A stretch of 64,000 nt of DNA from Diphasiastrum complanatum. Lineage: Eukaryota > Streptophyta > Lycopodiopsida > Lycopodiales > Lycopodiaceae. Under the pieces are notes generated by a model. The model did not search any database. It was not told the origin of the DNA and saw only the letters and a list, made by a program, of their open reading frames with translations. The DNA is taken from NCBI GenBank assembly GCA_029204225.1, contig CM055092.1:77254669-77318668 (forward strand). Direction: 5' to 3'. Position numbers and translations under genes: made by a program. Of the stretch, positions 38,450-47,979 are shown in pieces (positions within the stretch are counted from its first letter, which is position 1; each line of letters opens with the position of its first letter).

Positions 38450-40036
38450 ACTGACGTCTTATCTCGATGTCTATCTCTGACTAGTATATCTGTCTCATCT
38501 TCCAATCTGGCATCTGTATCCTCCGTATCCTTTGTAGGTCTCTGTCAACGTCTAGAGAAGAAATCTGTGATAGTAGTCTGGGTATCCATACTGATTTGGT
38601 CACTGGATAAGGCTCGTCTCAAAATATCATCTCTCGTATCATCAATGCTACATAGCGAGGATTCTGATCCATAAATATTTGGAATGAATATCTCTATGAA
38701 CCACCTCTAATCCTCTCTAAATAGCATCTCTTTAAGCATGCTACACCACCAGAACCATGCCCCCAGCTGATCTGATCTCTGATTTGAAAACTGATTCCCA
38801 GTGGAAACCAGGAAAGGAAAGTAGATCCCGCTCCGCACTCTCATGTGTCTTTGTGAATAAGAGTATATCACCACTTTCTATGAAGTCAATCAAGTCACCT
38901 GCTGAGGATGATGTATGAATCACATTACAGTTCCAAACACCAAAACACAATGAAGATGGAAGGGTCTTCGGGCTGCTCCTACACCAGAAAGACCCAAGTC
39001 CCTATCTCTTCTCACCGATGTATTTCACCTGGCCATCTCTACAGAGTACTCGTCCTTCGTTTGTTTTAGCTTCTTCGAAGGCCTTTTTCCTTTCTAACAC
39101 TTGCAAGAAGGTGAGAATATATTTGACCCCTTAGTTTATTCTTAAGTCTCAAAACTGACCGTCTCTCTTCAAGTGTTTTCAAGCAAATGATCCATGTGGC
39201 GTTGTCTTTATTGGTCCGCCATCCCTTGATTGTTGTGCCCTAATGTGGTTTCCAAAAATCTGGTTGCTTCTTAAATGGAATCTTGTGTGTCTACAATACC
39301 CCTTACTCTCACATTAAGGGCCTTTTGATCCCTCATTTTCTCTTCAGAGATGGTAGCTGAAATAAAAGAGGACATTTGTGGCTTACCATCTGTATTCTTG
39401 AAAAGCGATGCCCAAGTTTGCATGGTTTTCCTTATGCAGAACCAGGTCTTGTTCCAAGGCTTGGATTTTCATCGCTGTAGCAGATGTTTCACCTTGGCTT
39501 TGGATCCCCTCTTTGTAAGCTGCAAAGTCTCATTTTAACTGTCTGTTTTCCTCCCGAAGTAGCTTTATCTCCTCCTTCAGTGCTTTCATCTATGTTTTTA
39601 GCACTTTCACTTCATATGCCAGGAAGTCTTCAAACACTTTGGAGGGAGTATAAACTGTGGTAGAAAACAGATTGGCGGAGAGCGAAGGGGGGTCAGTATC
39701 CTTAGGCACTGCTACTGCCTCAGTTACTGGCCCTGCCTGAGGCAACGCTACAGCCTCAAACATCCCAACATCTGCCTGAGGCAGCAGCGTTGTTGCCTCA
39801 GGTAGCACAGCTACCTCGGACGGCTGTCGGCTGTCTGAGACGGCTGTCTGTTGGGTAGGGAGGGGCGGGAGCCAGCTCCTCCCTTTTTTTGGGGGGCCAT
39901 GGCAGCGAAGGAGGTGGAGGAAAGATGGCGCTAGATCGGGGGGGGCTAGCTCCCCCCTTTTTCTTAAGGATGGCAGCGAAGGAGGTGGAGGGAAGATGGC
40001 GCTCGATCAGGTCGCTAGACCAGGGCCATGGCAACA
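38450..40036 (-). mobile_element. LINE copy D, 5' end with large internal deletion
   Basis: The ORF1 start lies at about 40,034-39,590: SSDLIERHLPSTSFAAILKK, later YTPSKVFEDFLAYEVKVLK, which parallels YTPSKPTESLFAYDLSF of the intact copy. The ORF2 start is at 38,950: FGVWNCNVIHTSSSAGDLID then FIESGDILLFTKTHES, the endonuclease N-terminus. Sequence at about 38,500-38,720 then matches the C-terminal end of ORF2, so most of ORF2 is deleted. The 5' end abuts the CT tract of copy B. Confidence 0.8.

Positions 40037-40037
<1 letters not shown>

Positions 40038-40092
<55 letters not shown>
40038..40092. repeat. (GA)n / (CT)n junction tract
   Basis: A GA tract of about 27 units separates the 5' end of LINE copy D from the 3' end of copy B (both minus strand). 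Confidence 0.97.
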
Positions 40093-40095
<3 letters not shown>

Positions 40096-41048
40096 TATTA
40101 ATGTCTTTGCCAAGCCAAAAGGGATAATAAGACAAAAAGTATAGGTCCAGTGTGTGGTGCAATTAGGAGCGTATAAAATGTCTCCAATAACAGTAAAGAA
40201 AAATGTACTAAGTATGATTGCTAATGTCACAAAGTGGACCTAGAAATGAATGTCTAACTATCAAAACAATGAGCATCACTGATGGTGCAATACGTTGTCG
40301 TCAAGTCCTGGATATACTGGGTACAAATGAAGGTAAGTTCAATATATGTTGTGATTGTCGTCATGGGGGATGGGACTTGTAGCTCTACGTGTAGTCAAAC
40401 TTTGAATACTATGCCATCTCTGGTCCCTGCGCTGGGGAATATCATCCTCCTCGCTATCATCTAGGTTTGGATAAATCCGTGATCTCCTGCGAGAGAAGAA
40501 GGACGTGATCTAGCGCTGGATGACAAAATGATTAAGCTGAACTGGCTAACATAGATCCTACTGCAGTAGGAACATTTTCCTAACCATGAGTGCAACACAT
40601 CGTGGATCCTCATATGCTATAATGGATCTCAATGTAGTGGCTAGATCCCAGAAAAGGTAGTGATATCTCCCTCTGATCTCATAGTACACCAGACATCTAA
40701 ATAAGAGATGTTCCTTGGTCAGTACCACGAATAGGGAACACATCTGACAAATCCTCTCACTTGGGATACTCTGAAAGCGTCCAATCTCAATCTCAAGCTG
40801 GTGTGATGAAACCCGAAGCTAACACTATACAAATCTCAAACCATGTGATAATCCTAAAGATAGACAACATGGTAGCACTGGGAAATCTATTATATCTCTC
40901 TCCAAGAAGTGAGTCCGTTGGGTTAAGCCCTGCCATACTCGATCAAGATATGCTCTGTATAAAAATCGTCTAATGTAGTCATGGGTGCCCAATGGGAGAT
41001 CTGTCATAGAAATGTCAAGTAAATGAGAGGCCTAAGAGAACCATGATA
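40093..41048 (-). mobile_element. LINE copy B, 5'-truncated
   Basis: The 3' untranslated region ends AAAGACATTAATAAAG before the CT tract. Upstream, frames at 41,007-40,558 read PLGTHDYIRRFLYRAYLDRV and LLFRCLVYYEIRGRYHYLFW. These correspond to the last roughly 180 residues of the intact ORF2 (NGTHVYIRQQIYRSYIRTIW and FRCPVYYEIRGRYHCLY). The copy is truncated near 41,048. Confidence 0.85.
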
Positions 41049-41057
41049 ATCGGAAAA

Positions 41058-41340
41058 AAAGAAAGAAAGAAAGTTTCATTAAAGTCTATGCCAATAAGGC
41101 ATATAAGACGAAGTACATGTCAAGTGTGTATAATGGAAACTGTGGGAGTGTAAAAAACGTCTCCGATACTATAAATGCATATAGACATAAAAACTTCTGG
41201 AGTGAAAACATAGATATAAACGTAGAAAATAATGATAATGATAATGATGCCATCATCCAACCCTGTGGAAAAAGGATGTGATATAGGCGTCTGTCCGGAG
41301 TTGGTCGCTAGTGTTGTTGACCTAGATGTCGATTACCTGG
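41058..41340 (-). mobile_element. LINE copy 2, 3' UTR fragment
   Basis: The minus strand ends with the hairpin TATGCC-TTATT-GGCATA (41,087-41,103) and AGACTTTAATGAAAC, followed by a (CTTT)n stretch. The string GGATGTGATA near 41,275 matches the same place in the copy at 46.6-47.2 kb. Only the 3' untranslated region is present. Confidence 0.75.
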
Positions 41341-41342
41341 AT

Positions 41343-41382
41343 GGAGAGCGAGAGAGCGCGCGCGCGAGAGAGAGAGAGAGAA
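41343..41382. repeat. (GA)n/(GC)n junction tract
   Basis: GAGCGAGAGAGCGCGCGCG runs into GAGAGAGAGAG, at the 3' end of the intact LINE and before LINE copy 2. It is followed on the plus strand by (AATTAG)n and (ATT)n. Confidence 0.92.
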
Positions 41383-41619
41383 TTAGAATTAGAATTATTA
41401 TTATTAACGTCTTTTGGTGCCCAGGGGCACATAAGACAAAAGAGAGTACAAAATGTGAGAAGCATTGTCCGCATAAGGACTTATTTACCAATGAAAAGAC
41501 AGTAAAACTAAAACTAAAATATCGATCTCTCTGTCTCTAAGAGAAAAAGTATCCAAGCTTGACCACCAGCTGGTGAGGGTACAAAGCAAGAGCTTAACCA
41601 CCTGCTCCGCGGAGGAAAA

Positions 41620-44600
41620 CTAGCTACGAGCAAGCTGAAAGTAATGAGTGATGGTAGTAGTGGGTCGTGATGTAGGCTGGTGGGAGGCGTATGAAGATCT
41701 AGTAGCACTGGATCGAGCCGAAACTCTCTGTGTCTTCGATCTTCGGACGGGGACGTCAAAATCCGCAACCGAAATATCCACTCTGTCTCGCTTCTGGAAG
41801 AACTGAGTAATGTGAGCCTGACTGGAATCCATATCTGAGAGCGTAGGTAGAAGTGAAGCTCGTAAAATATACATCTCTCTCAAAAGAAGACCCACACATC
41901 TAGCATCTGAATACTCGAGGAAGGAGCTCAACGTGAGGGGAATATTTCGGTATAAACAATGGTATCGTCCTCTAATCTCATAGTATACTGGGCAGCGAAA
42001 GATGAAATGAAACTCATCTTCCACCTCCTGAAGAGAACAAAGCTGACATATCCGCTGCAATCTGGGAGTGTCTGTGTATCTACCTGTCTCGATAACAAGC
42101 TGATGAGAAGAGACTCGAAGCTGTCCTATACGATATCTCAGACCAAAAGATAGCGTCTGTGTAAGATAAACTGGAAGAATAGGCAAGCCCGAAACGTCCA
42201 GCCGTAAAAGATGTGTGCCATAATAATGTAGCTTGACCCTATCTGGATCAGGATGTGACCATATAGTGCGTATGTAGCTCCGGTAAATCTGCTGTCTGAT
42301 ATAAACATGGGTTCCATTCGGAAGATCAAGTGCGGATAAACCCCAAGTCTGAAGAAGGGCTGAGACACTGCGATACCAAGAGTGCTTGGCTCCTTGATCT
42401 GCAAGGGTACAAGATGAAGTGAGAGCAGCAACAATGTATCTGGAGGTATCTAGATCTGATACCCTGTGAAGAAAGGTGATGATCTGAAACATAGCACCAA
42501 CAACTAATGGAGGAGAAGCAAACTCGGCTAGTATGATATCATGTGGTACTGAGGGCTTAGCCCGAATTATCCTACTGAGCATGAGAATCTGGATACGAGT
42601 AAGATCTCTCCATGTATCGCGTGATAAATCAGGGCACCAAGTCTCAGCCGAATATAGCACAACTGGGGAGACAGTAGCAGAAAATAGTAGGCATCTGGTA
42701 GCAGGATCCTGCACATAATAAGTAGAGCAAAATCTCTCCATATGCACAAGAGCGGTATGCCCCTTGCGGAGCCTGGCGGTGGCTGCTGGTCGAAAAGTGA
42801 GTAGCGGACCAGAGAAAAGAACTCCCAAATAGGTGTAGGAGGTCACGATCTCAATCGGTAGCCCGTCATAATAGAAAATCACATCTCTCATATGCTGTCT
42901 GTTGGTGTTAAACACCATAATCTTAGTCTTCTTAAGGTTAACCGTCAATCCCCAACGCTGGCAAAAGTGATGTAAAGCAGAAAGGTGACTCTGTAAACCA
43001 GCTGCAGAGGATGAGAGGAGAACCACATCATCAGCGTACAAGAGAATGGGGATAATAATGTCTGCTAGGGGACAGCCCTCTCCACCTTCCTCGCGAATAA
43101 TCCGCTCGAGGTCATCTATATATAGTGCAAAAAGAGTGGGTGATAAGGGGCAACCCTGCTTCACCCCAATGGTAGAATGTATCTGTGAGGACCAGCCACT
43201 ACCATCTCTGAAACGTGCCAAGACTCGCTCATATAAAGTAATGATCGCAGCAATAGTATCCTCTGAAAAGCCAAGTGAAGACAGTCTCTGGAAAAGAAGA
43301 TGTCGTGGAACAGAGTCAAAAGCTTTGCGAAAATCCACAAAGCAACAGTAAATTCTCTGTTTCCGATGTCGAGCCTCCTCAATAATGCATCTCAAAATGA
43401 AGATCTGGTCTGAAGTAGAATATCCCGGTCTGAAACCAGCTTGACCCATAGCGTGTAAACCCTCAGTTTCAGCAAAAGATCCAGTGACTGTCTGTAGTAT
43501 AGAGCCATATATCTTAGCTAGAGTGTGACCAATCATAATGGTGCGGTAGTTTCCTACATTCATGGGATCACCTGCCTTGAGGATGGGGTGAAGGATATTA
43601 GTACACCAAGCCGTAGGAAAACCAGAAGTAACAGCTGTGTTAAAAACATGAGCAATGTAAGGGGAGATGAGATGTGCTACGGGCTTTAGGAAGTCTACAC
43701 TTAAGGAGTCATAGTCAGTGGCTTTATTTAGTTTGGCATGTTTAATGGCGTTTTCAACCATGTCAGGGGTGAAAAGTGAGCAGTGGTCAGGTCTCGGTGA
43801 GAGTGAGGTAGGAGGAGAGTCCGTGGTATATAACTCCGTGGCATACTCGATCCAGGATTCGATGGCTATGGGGGCCAATGTTGAAGAGTGTCTGGTAAAA
43901 TGTTTCCAGAAAAAAGAGGAGGAGGGTGAATCTAAAGAGTTGATCATTTTTTGGCAGAGTGATTGTAGGTACTTGATCTTCTTTGTTCTGGTGGTTCTAT
44001 GATATTCTTTCTGGCATTGTTTGAGTGTGGCAGGGGAGTGTGACCTGGCATATGTCACATGATTGTGAAGAGAGCGGCATTCTGCATCATACCATCTGTT
44101 GTGAACACTTCTGTGAGATGATGTCGTTTTGGTGGGGAAGGATGAGGAAGCAGCAGCTAAGAGGGATGTAGAGAGAAAAGTGGCTTGCTGGTCAATTGGT
44201 GCCATGAACGGGAAGTTAGCGAGTAGTTGGGATAAGATTGTGGTGTAATTAGTGAATCCAGATTGGGTGAAAGGAATACGTTTATGAGTGGGAAGAGAGC
44301 AAGAAATTTGCAAAGAAGAGGTTATGTGACCAAGTGACATGTGTAAGAGCGAGTGATCGGAAATGGTAGGGGGTGTGATGGAGAAATCAGAAATGTGAGA
44401 GATCAAAGCAGGTGATCCAATGAAGTAGTCGACCACACTATGTCCTCCACCATGAGGATAGCATGTATATGCTGATGAGGAAGGCCACTGTGTGAGGCCA
44501 TTCAAAATGGCAAGAGCGTGTGTCTCTGCTAGAGTGATCAACTGCTCCCCGAAAGATGTAGCTGGAGTGTCTGCATCCTGTGATACCCGGTCTAGCCCCA

Positions 44601-45123
44601 TATCCAAAGGGTAAAGCCTGAGAAGATCCGTAGCTGCATGAAATTCGGTTTGTCTAGAGCTTGTGCGGGCGTTGAAATCACCTGCTAGTAAAATGGAACC
44701 CTGCTGAGAAAAGATAGCAATATCATCTGAGAGAGCCTGAAAAGGGTCCCCGCCAAACTCAGCAAACACTGAGGTCTGTGGAGCAAAATAGCATACAGCT
44801 ATATAGATGTCCTGAGGTAATCCCAATAGTGAGCCAATAATGTGTAACCAAATATAGCGAGCGTATGGATCTTGTTTAACCATCTGAACTGTGGTGTCTC
44901 TGTATAAACAAGCTACTCCTCCAGATCCTCGACAAGTTTTTCCCCTAACAAATGGACGAAAAGCAGAATGCCAAGAGTACTCCTGTATATTTGGAAGAGG
45001 ATGATATAAGGACTCATGAGTTTCAGCCAACAACAAAATGTCGCATTTTCTAATAAAATCAGCAAAGTCTCCGGCTGATGACGAAGATAAAAAACCATTA
45101 CAATTCCAGAAGCCAAGTCTCAA
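41620..45123 (-). CDS. LINE ORF2: APE endonuclease, reverse transcriptase, CCHC tail
   Basis: The 1,167-residue protein is uninterrupted. The N-terminus (about 1-260) is an apurinic-type endonuclease: WNCNG at 7, AETHES at 33, LLAGDFNART near 150 and SDHS at 255. Reverse transcriptase lies at about 500-760 with VDFRKAFDSVPR near 600, GVKQGCPLSPTLF near 655 and catalytic LLYADDVVLLS near 700. A C-x2-C-x9-H-x4-C motif (CQLC...HFIFRC, about 1,025-1,045) lies before the conserved YYEIRGRYH. There is no RNase H. Such proteins nick target DNA and prime reverse transcription from the nick. The RT block with NYRTIMIGHTLAKIYG is unlike the usual plant L1 wording NYRPISL, so I leave the clade open (L1/Tx1-like). 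The methionine at 45,123 begins the endonuclease fold directly. Confidence 0.92.
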   Translation of the reverse strand: MRLGFWNCNGFLSSSSAGDFADFIRKCDILLLAETHESLYHPLPNIQEYSWHSAFRPFVRGKTCRGSGGVACLYRDTTVQMVKQDPYARYIWLHIIGSLLGLPQDIYIAVCYFAPQTSVFAEFGGDPFQALSDDIAIFSQQGSILLAGDFNARTSSRQTEFHAATDLLRLYPLDMGLDRVSQDADTPATSFGEQLITLAETHALAILNGLTQWPSSSAYTCYPHGGGHSVVDYFIGSPALISHISDFSITPPTISDHSLLHMSLGHITSSLQISCSLPTHKRIPFTQSGFTNYTTILSQLLANFPFMAPIDQQATFLSTSLLAAASSSFPTKTTSSHRSVHNRWYDAECRSLHNHVTYARSHSPATLKQCQKEYHRTTRTKKIKYLQSLCQKMINSLDSPSSSFFWKHFTRHSSTLAPIAIESWIEYATELYTTDSPPTSLSPRPDHCSLFTPDMVENAIKHAKLNKATDYDSLSVDFLKPVAHLISPYIAHVFNTAVTSGFPTAWCTNILHPILKAGDPMNVGNYRTIMIGHTLAKIYGSILQTVTGSFAETEGLHAMGQAGFRPGYSTSDQIFILRCIIEEARHRKQRIYCCFVDFRKAFDSVPRHLLFQRLSSLGFSEDTIAAIITLYERVLARFRDGSGWSSQIHSTIGVKQGCPLSPTLFALYIDDLERIIREEGGEGCPLADIIIPILLYADDVVLLSSSAAGLQSHLSALHHFCQRWGLTVNLKKTKIMVFNTNRQHMRDVIFYYDGLPIEIVTSYTYLGVLFSGPLLTFRPAATARLRKGHTALVHMERFCSTYYVQDPATRCLLFSATVSPVVLYSAETWCPDLSRDTWRDLTRIQILMLSRIIRAKPSVPHDIILAEFASPPLVVGAMFQIITFLHRVSDLDTSRYIVAALTSSCTLADQGAKHSWYRSVSALLQTWGLSALDLPNGTHVYIRQQIYRSYIRTIWSHPDPDRVKLHYYGTHLLRLDVSGLPILPVYLTQTLSFGLRYRIGQLRVSSHQLVIETGRYTDTPRLQRICQLCSLQEVEDEFHFIFRCPVYYEIRGRYHCLYRNIPLTLSSFLEYSDARCVGLLLREMYILRASLLPTLSDMDSSQAHITQFFQKRDRVDISVADFDVPVRRSKTQRVSARSSATRSSYASHQPTSRPTTTITHYFQLARS

Positions 45124-45171
45124 ATTGGTAGGGGATCTCGGGTAGCTTCTATAACCGGGGGCCCCTAGTTC

Positions 45172-46080
45172 CTATTGTGGAAGGTCGAAAAATCTCGGTT
45201 TCCCGTCAATAAAAACAACCCTTTGCCCTTTCTCTTTCGCTTCAAGGATAATCTTTTTTCTTGCCAACCATTGAGTATTTGTTAAGTCATCATCCATATA
45301 AATGAAAGTACCTTTAAGCTTTGCCCTAAGCCGAAGGGCAGCATTGCGTTGTGAAAGCGAGCGGAACTTGATAAACAAAACATTGTCATCAAATTTACTG
45401 CGCCAAGCAGTATCAAAACCGTCAGCCACATGAGATAACTTGGAAATGAGCAAATCCGTAGCTTCTTCCAACGGTTTTCCACCATTGGCAATGCCTCTTA
45501 CTCTAATGTTAAAAGCTTTTTTGGCCCTTCTGGCTTGTTCACCCAAAACTGTCTCCAAATCGTTTTCCTTCGGAAAAGATGAAATCTGAGAGTGATTACC
45601 TTGCTTAAGGATCGATGTCGTTTCTTTAACCTGTTTTGCGAGTGATGAGAGTTTGCTGCCCATATCATCCGGTTTGAAGAGTGCTGCCCACGTTTTCGTC
45701 TCCTCGACTTGTTTCTCCAAGCTATTGATCTTGTTGGAAGTCTCCTCCAAGGCACTTTTTTCTGCAATTCGTTGCTTAAGATATATATTTTCTTGCTCAA
45801 GCTGCTCCACACGTTCCGTGACACCAAAAAGATCCTTAGCTAACTTGCTATTTTCAGCTTCAAAGAGGTGTAGTTGTTTCTTAAGTCCAAGAATTTCTTG
45901 CCGGATAAAACTAAGATCATAAGCAAAAAGACTTTCGGTAGGTTTGGAAGGAGTGTAGTCAATGGCAGCCATGTTGATAGTTTCTGTCACCGAAGACGGC
46001 TCCTCCATCACTACCGGTGATGGGGGGGTGTCCAACAGGGAGGGGGGTGTAGGAACACCCTCCTTTTTCTTAGGTGCCAT
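45172..46080 (-). CDS. LINE ORF1 (coiled coil plus RNA-binding fold)
   Basis: I take the start as MAPKKKEGVPTPP at 46,080, because upstream codons run into the GC-rich 5' repeat. The 302-residue protein has a Pro-rich N-terminus and a long coiled coil (about 60-150: FIRQEILGLKKQLHLFEAEN, ERVEQLEQENIYLKQRIAEK). A basic domain follows with FNIRVRGIANGGKPLEEATD, NVLFIKFRSLSQRNAALRLR and LKGTFIYMDDDLTNTQWLAR. This layout matches L1-type ORF1 proteins (coiled coil, RRM, C-terminal domain) that trimerise and coat the LINE RNA. No zinc knuckle is seen. ORF2 starts 48 nt downstream. Confidence 0.85.
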   Translation of the reverse strand: MAPKKKEGVPTPPSLLDTPPSPVVMEEPSSVTETINMAAIDYTPSKPTESLFAYDLSFIRQEILGLKKQLHLFEAENSKLAKDLFGVTERVEQLEQENIYLKQRIAEKSALEETSNKINSLEKQVEETKTWAALFKPDDMGSKLSSLAKQVKETTSILKQGNHSQISSFPKENDLETVLGEQARRAKKAFNIRVRGIANGGKPLEEATDLLISKLSHVADGFDTAWRSKFDDNVLFIKFRSLSQRNAALRLRAKLKGTFIYMDDDLTNTQWLARKKIILEAKEKGQRVVFIDGKPRFFDLPQ

Positions 46081-46089
46081 AGGAGGCGG

Positions 46090-46464
46090 TAAGCAGATGG
46101 AGGACCAGCGCAGGGCAGGTGCGAAGGTCAGCACTGCAGCGTCAGCAGGGCGGACAGCAGCGTCAGCAGGGCGGGTGGGCGCGCAAGAGAGAGAGAGGGC
46201 AGCAACGTTAGCAGGGCAGGCAGCGCACCAGCAGGCGGGCAGCGCACCAGCAAGCGGGCAGCGCACCAGCAGAGCGGCGAGAGAGAGAGAGAGGGGCAGG
46301 GGTAGCGAGGGCGGGCAGCGCACTAGCAGGCGGGCCGCGCATCAGCAGGCGAGCCCACCAGCAGGCGGATGAGCAGCGCACCAGCGGCGGATGAGCAGCG
46401 CACCAGCGGCAGCGCACCAGCAGAGCGGCACCAGCGGCAGCGCACCAGCAGAGCGGCACCAGCG

Positions 46465-46465
<1 letters not shown>
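46090..46465 (-). repeat. LINE 5' region, GC-rich tandem repeats
   Basis: On the plus strand, GGCAGCGCACCAGCAGGCGG and variants repeat many times between 46,200 and 46,460, and CAGCGTCAGCAGGGCGG repeats near 46,140. All six frames stay open here because of composition, so the open frames are not evidence of coding. A repeat-rich 5' UTR of this kind could act as an internal promoter, which is inference. Confidence 0.8.
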
Positions 46466-46519
<54 letters not shown>

Positions 46520-46555
46520 AGAACAAGAACAAGAACAAGAACAAGAAAAAGAAGA
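46466..46555. repeat. (GA)n with (AAGAAC)n junction tract
   Basis: A GA tract (about 46,466-46,515) runs into AAGAAGAACAAGAACAAG repeats. It joins the 5' end of the intact LINE to the 3' end of the copy at 46,556-47,219. Confidence 0.95.
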
Positions 46556-47216
46556 AGCTGTATTAATGTCTTTTCCATGCCAAAAGGCATATAAGATAGA
46601 TAAAAGTACATGTCAAGTATGTGGTAACAGTGGGAGCATATATAAACATCACAAAAAAAAAACTATGCATAAAATGGAACAACATAACTAAATACTACAA
46701 ATTGTCAATAAGTCGGAGCATAATAAATGCTAAATGTAAAATCATAGCATCTGGCACTAATGCTGAAAAGGGATGTGATACGAGCTGTAACATGAGGTAA
46801 TACTAGTCATAGCTGAAGTCGTCTAGGAGGGCGAGAGCTACGTGCCCTCATGATAGGATGGGTAGTGCGAGCTGTAGCATGACTATGAGTGGTGCACTGT
46901 CTCTGATATCTGTGAGGTGGTGCATCGTCGTCATCATCAAACTCAGTGTCTCAGCGTGGTCGTCTCCTAGAGAAAAATGAGGTAATCTGAGCCTAAGAGC
47001 TGGGATGTGGCTGATGAGCTGACTGGTACATATCATGTCGTAGCAGGAGCATCTCCTGTATCATAAGTGCAACACAACGAGGGTCCTCATATGCAATGAG
47101 TGATCGAAGTGTAGTAGGCATGTCTTAGAATAGGCAGTGGTATCTCCCTCTGATCTCATAATATATAGGGCATTTGAAGATGAAGTGCTCCTCAGACTCC
47201 ACCTCATGCAAAGAAC

Positions 47217-47219
<3 letters not shown>
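46556..47219 (-). mobile_element. LINE copy E, 5'-truncated
   Basis: The 3' end has the hairpin ATGCC-TTTT-GGCAT (46,577-46,590) and GACATTAATA. Upstream, the last part of ORF2 is recognisable (47,219-47,125: SLHEVESEEHFIFKCPIYYE then IRGRYHCLF). It is truncated at the next GA tract. Confidence 0.85.

Positions 47220-47286
<67 letters not shown>
47220..47286. repeat. (GA)n junction tract
   Basis: A GA tract of about 33 units lies between LINE copies E and F. It interrupts copy E in the middle of the ORF2 CCHC region. Confidence 0.97.
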
Positions 47287-47289
<3 letters not shown>

Positions 47290-47422
47290 AATAATATATA
47301 TAATAAAGGTACATTTCAAGTTTGTTTCATGCTATGGGAGCATAAAACTTCTTCGATTGAAAACAAATAACTATACTAAAACTGAAACTTAAGATGACTC
47401 TAAAGGTGAACCTAAAACACAG

Positions 47423-47424
<2 letters not shown>
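47287..47424 (-). mobile_element. LINE copy F, 3' UTR fragment
   Basis: GGTACATTTCAAGTTTG and GGGAGCATAAAAC match the 3' UTR of the other copies (GTACATGTCAAGT and GGGAGCATATATAAAC). The terminal hairpin is lost in an AT-rich stretch. This is the upstream end of the LINE array. Confidence 0.65.
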
Positions 47425-47475
<51 letters not shown>

Positions 47476-47530
47476 TAGATCCCGGTACTGCGGATCCATA
47501 CTGATCCGCGGCACCATAATATATAATATT
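47425..47530. repeat. (TA)n with palindromic CGGTACTGCGGATCC sequence (module 1)
   Basis: TGATAT(AT)nATATCATAG (about 47,426-47,478) is followed by GATCCCGGTACTGCGGATCC and ACTGATCCGCGGCACCATAA. The order matches the modules at 48,080-48,220 and 56,270-56,410. Confidence 0.85.
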
Positions 47531-47739
47531 TTTTGTTTTAATAATTTTTTTAAAAAAAGAAAAAATCAAGTGGGCAATATGGGTATCAGCTTGAAGCTGT
47601 TGACGAGAGCAGTGCATTTATGCAGGTTGCTGGTTCTGACGAGAGCGAACAGCCAAAGGACCAAGGGGATGCAAAACACCAAAAAGTGTGTTTTCACTCA
47701 GGGAGTCGGAAGGCCAAATCATGAAGAGGTCGTACCCTC

Positions 47740-47840
47740 GGGGCCGGGGTCTGCCCCCCAAACCGGACCCCGCCGTTGGGGGGTTCTGCCCCCCAAACCC
47801 CCCGCCGGGGAGCAACCGCCCCCCGAACCCCCCAAGACTT
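47740..47840. repeat. C-run cluster with a G/C hairpin
   Basis: Five runs of exactly six C lie at 47,754, 47,789, 47,798, 47,819 and 47,828. An 8-bp perfect stem TTGGGGGG/CCCCCCAA with a 5-nt loop spans 47,776-47,796. The minus strand could form a G-quadruplex. The flanking parts 47,535-47,740 and 47,841-47,975 show nothing else recognisable. Confidence 0.85.
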
Positions 47841-47979
47841 GCTGCTACCAATCCCCTGCACCATGTACTGTACCCTCTTTTCTTACACCCAGAACCCCTG
47901 TTTTTTTAATTTTTTTGACCTATTTTGGTAGGTAATAGGCAAAAAATAAATATTAAAAATATTAAAAAAAATATATATA

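Larger units (their letters stand above)
41385..46465 (-). mobile_element. Full-length LINE (non-LTR retrotransposon) with two open reading frames
   Basis: In transcript order: a GC-rich 5' region with repeated GCGCTGCCCGC units (46,465-46,090), ORF1 (46,080-45,172), a 48-nt gap, ORF2 (45,123-41,620), and a 3' UTR of about 230 bp. The 3' UTR has the hairpin GTGCC-CCTG-GGCAC (41,417-41,430) and ends GACGTTAATAATAATAATTC followed by CT repeats. No poly(A) tail is present. Both frames are uninterrupted, so this copy may be recent. Its 5' end abuts a CT tract that terminates another copy. Confidence 0.9.

Noticed and set aside
46090-46570. Several long overlapping open frames on both strands in the LINE 5' region
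   Set aside because: All six frames are open because of GC-rich repeats and GA runs; the ORF1 start at 46,080 is better supported.
47425-47530. Long TA tract considered as a replication origin or centromere repeat
   Set aside because: It is a single short module repeated with the hAT flanks, not a satellite array.
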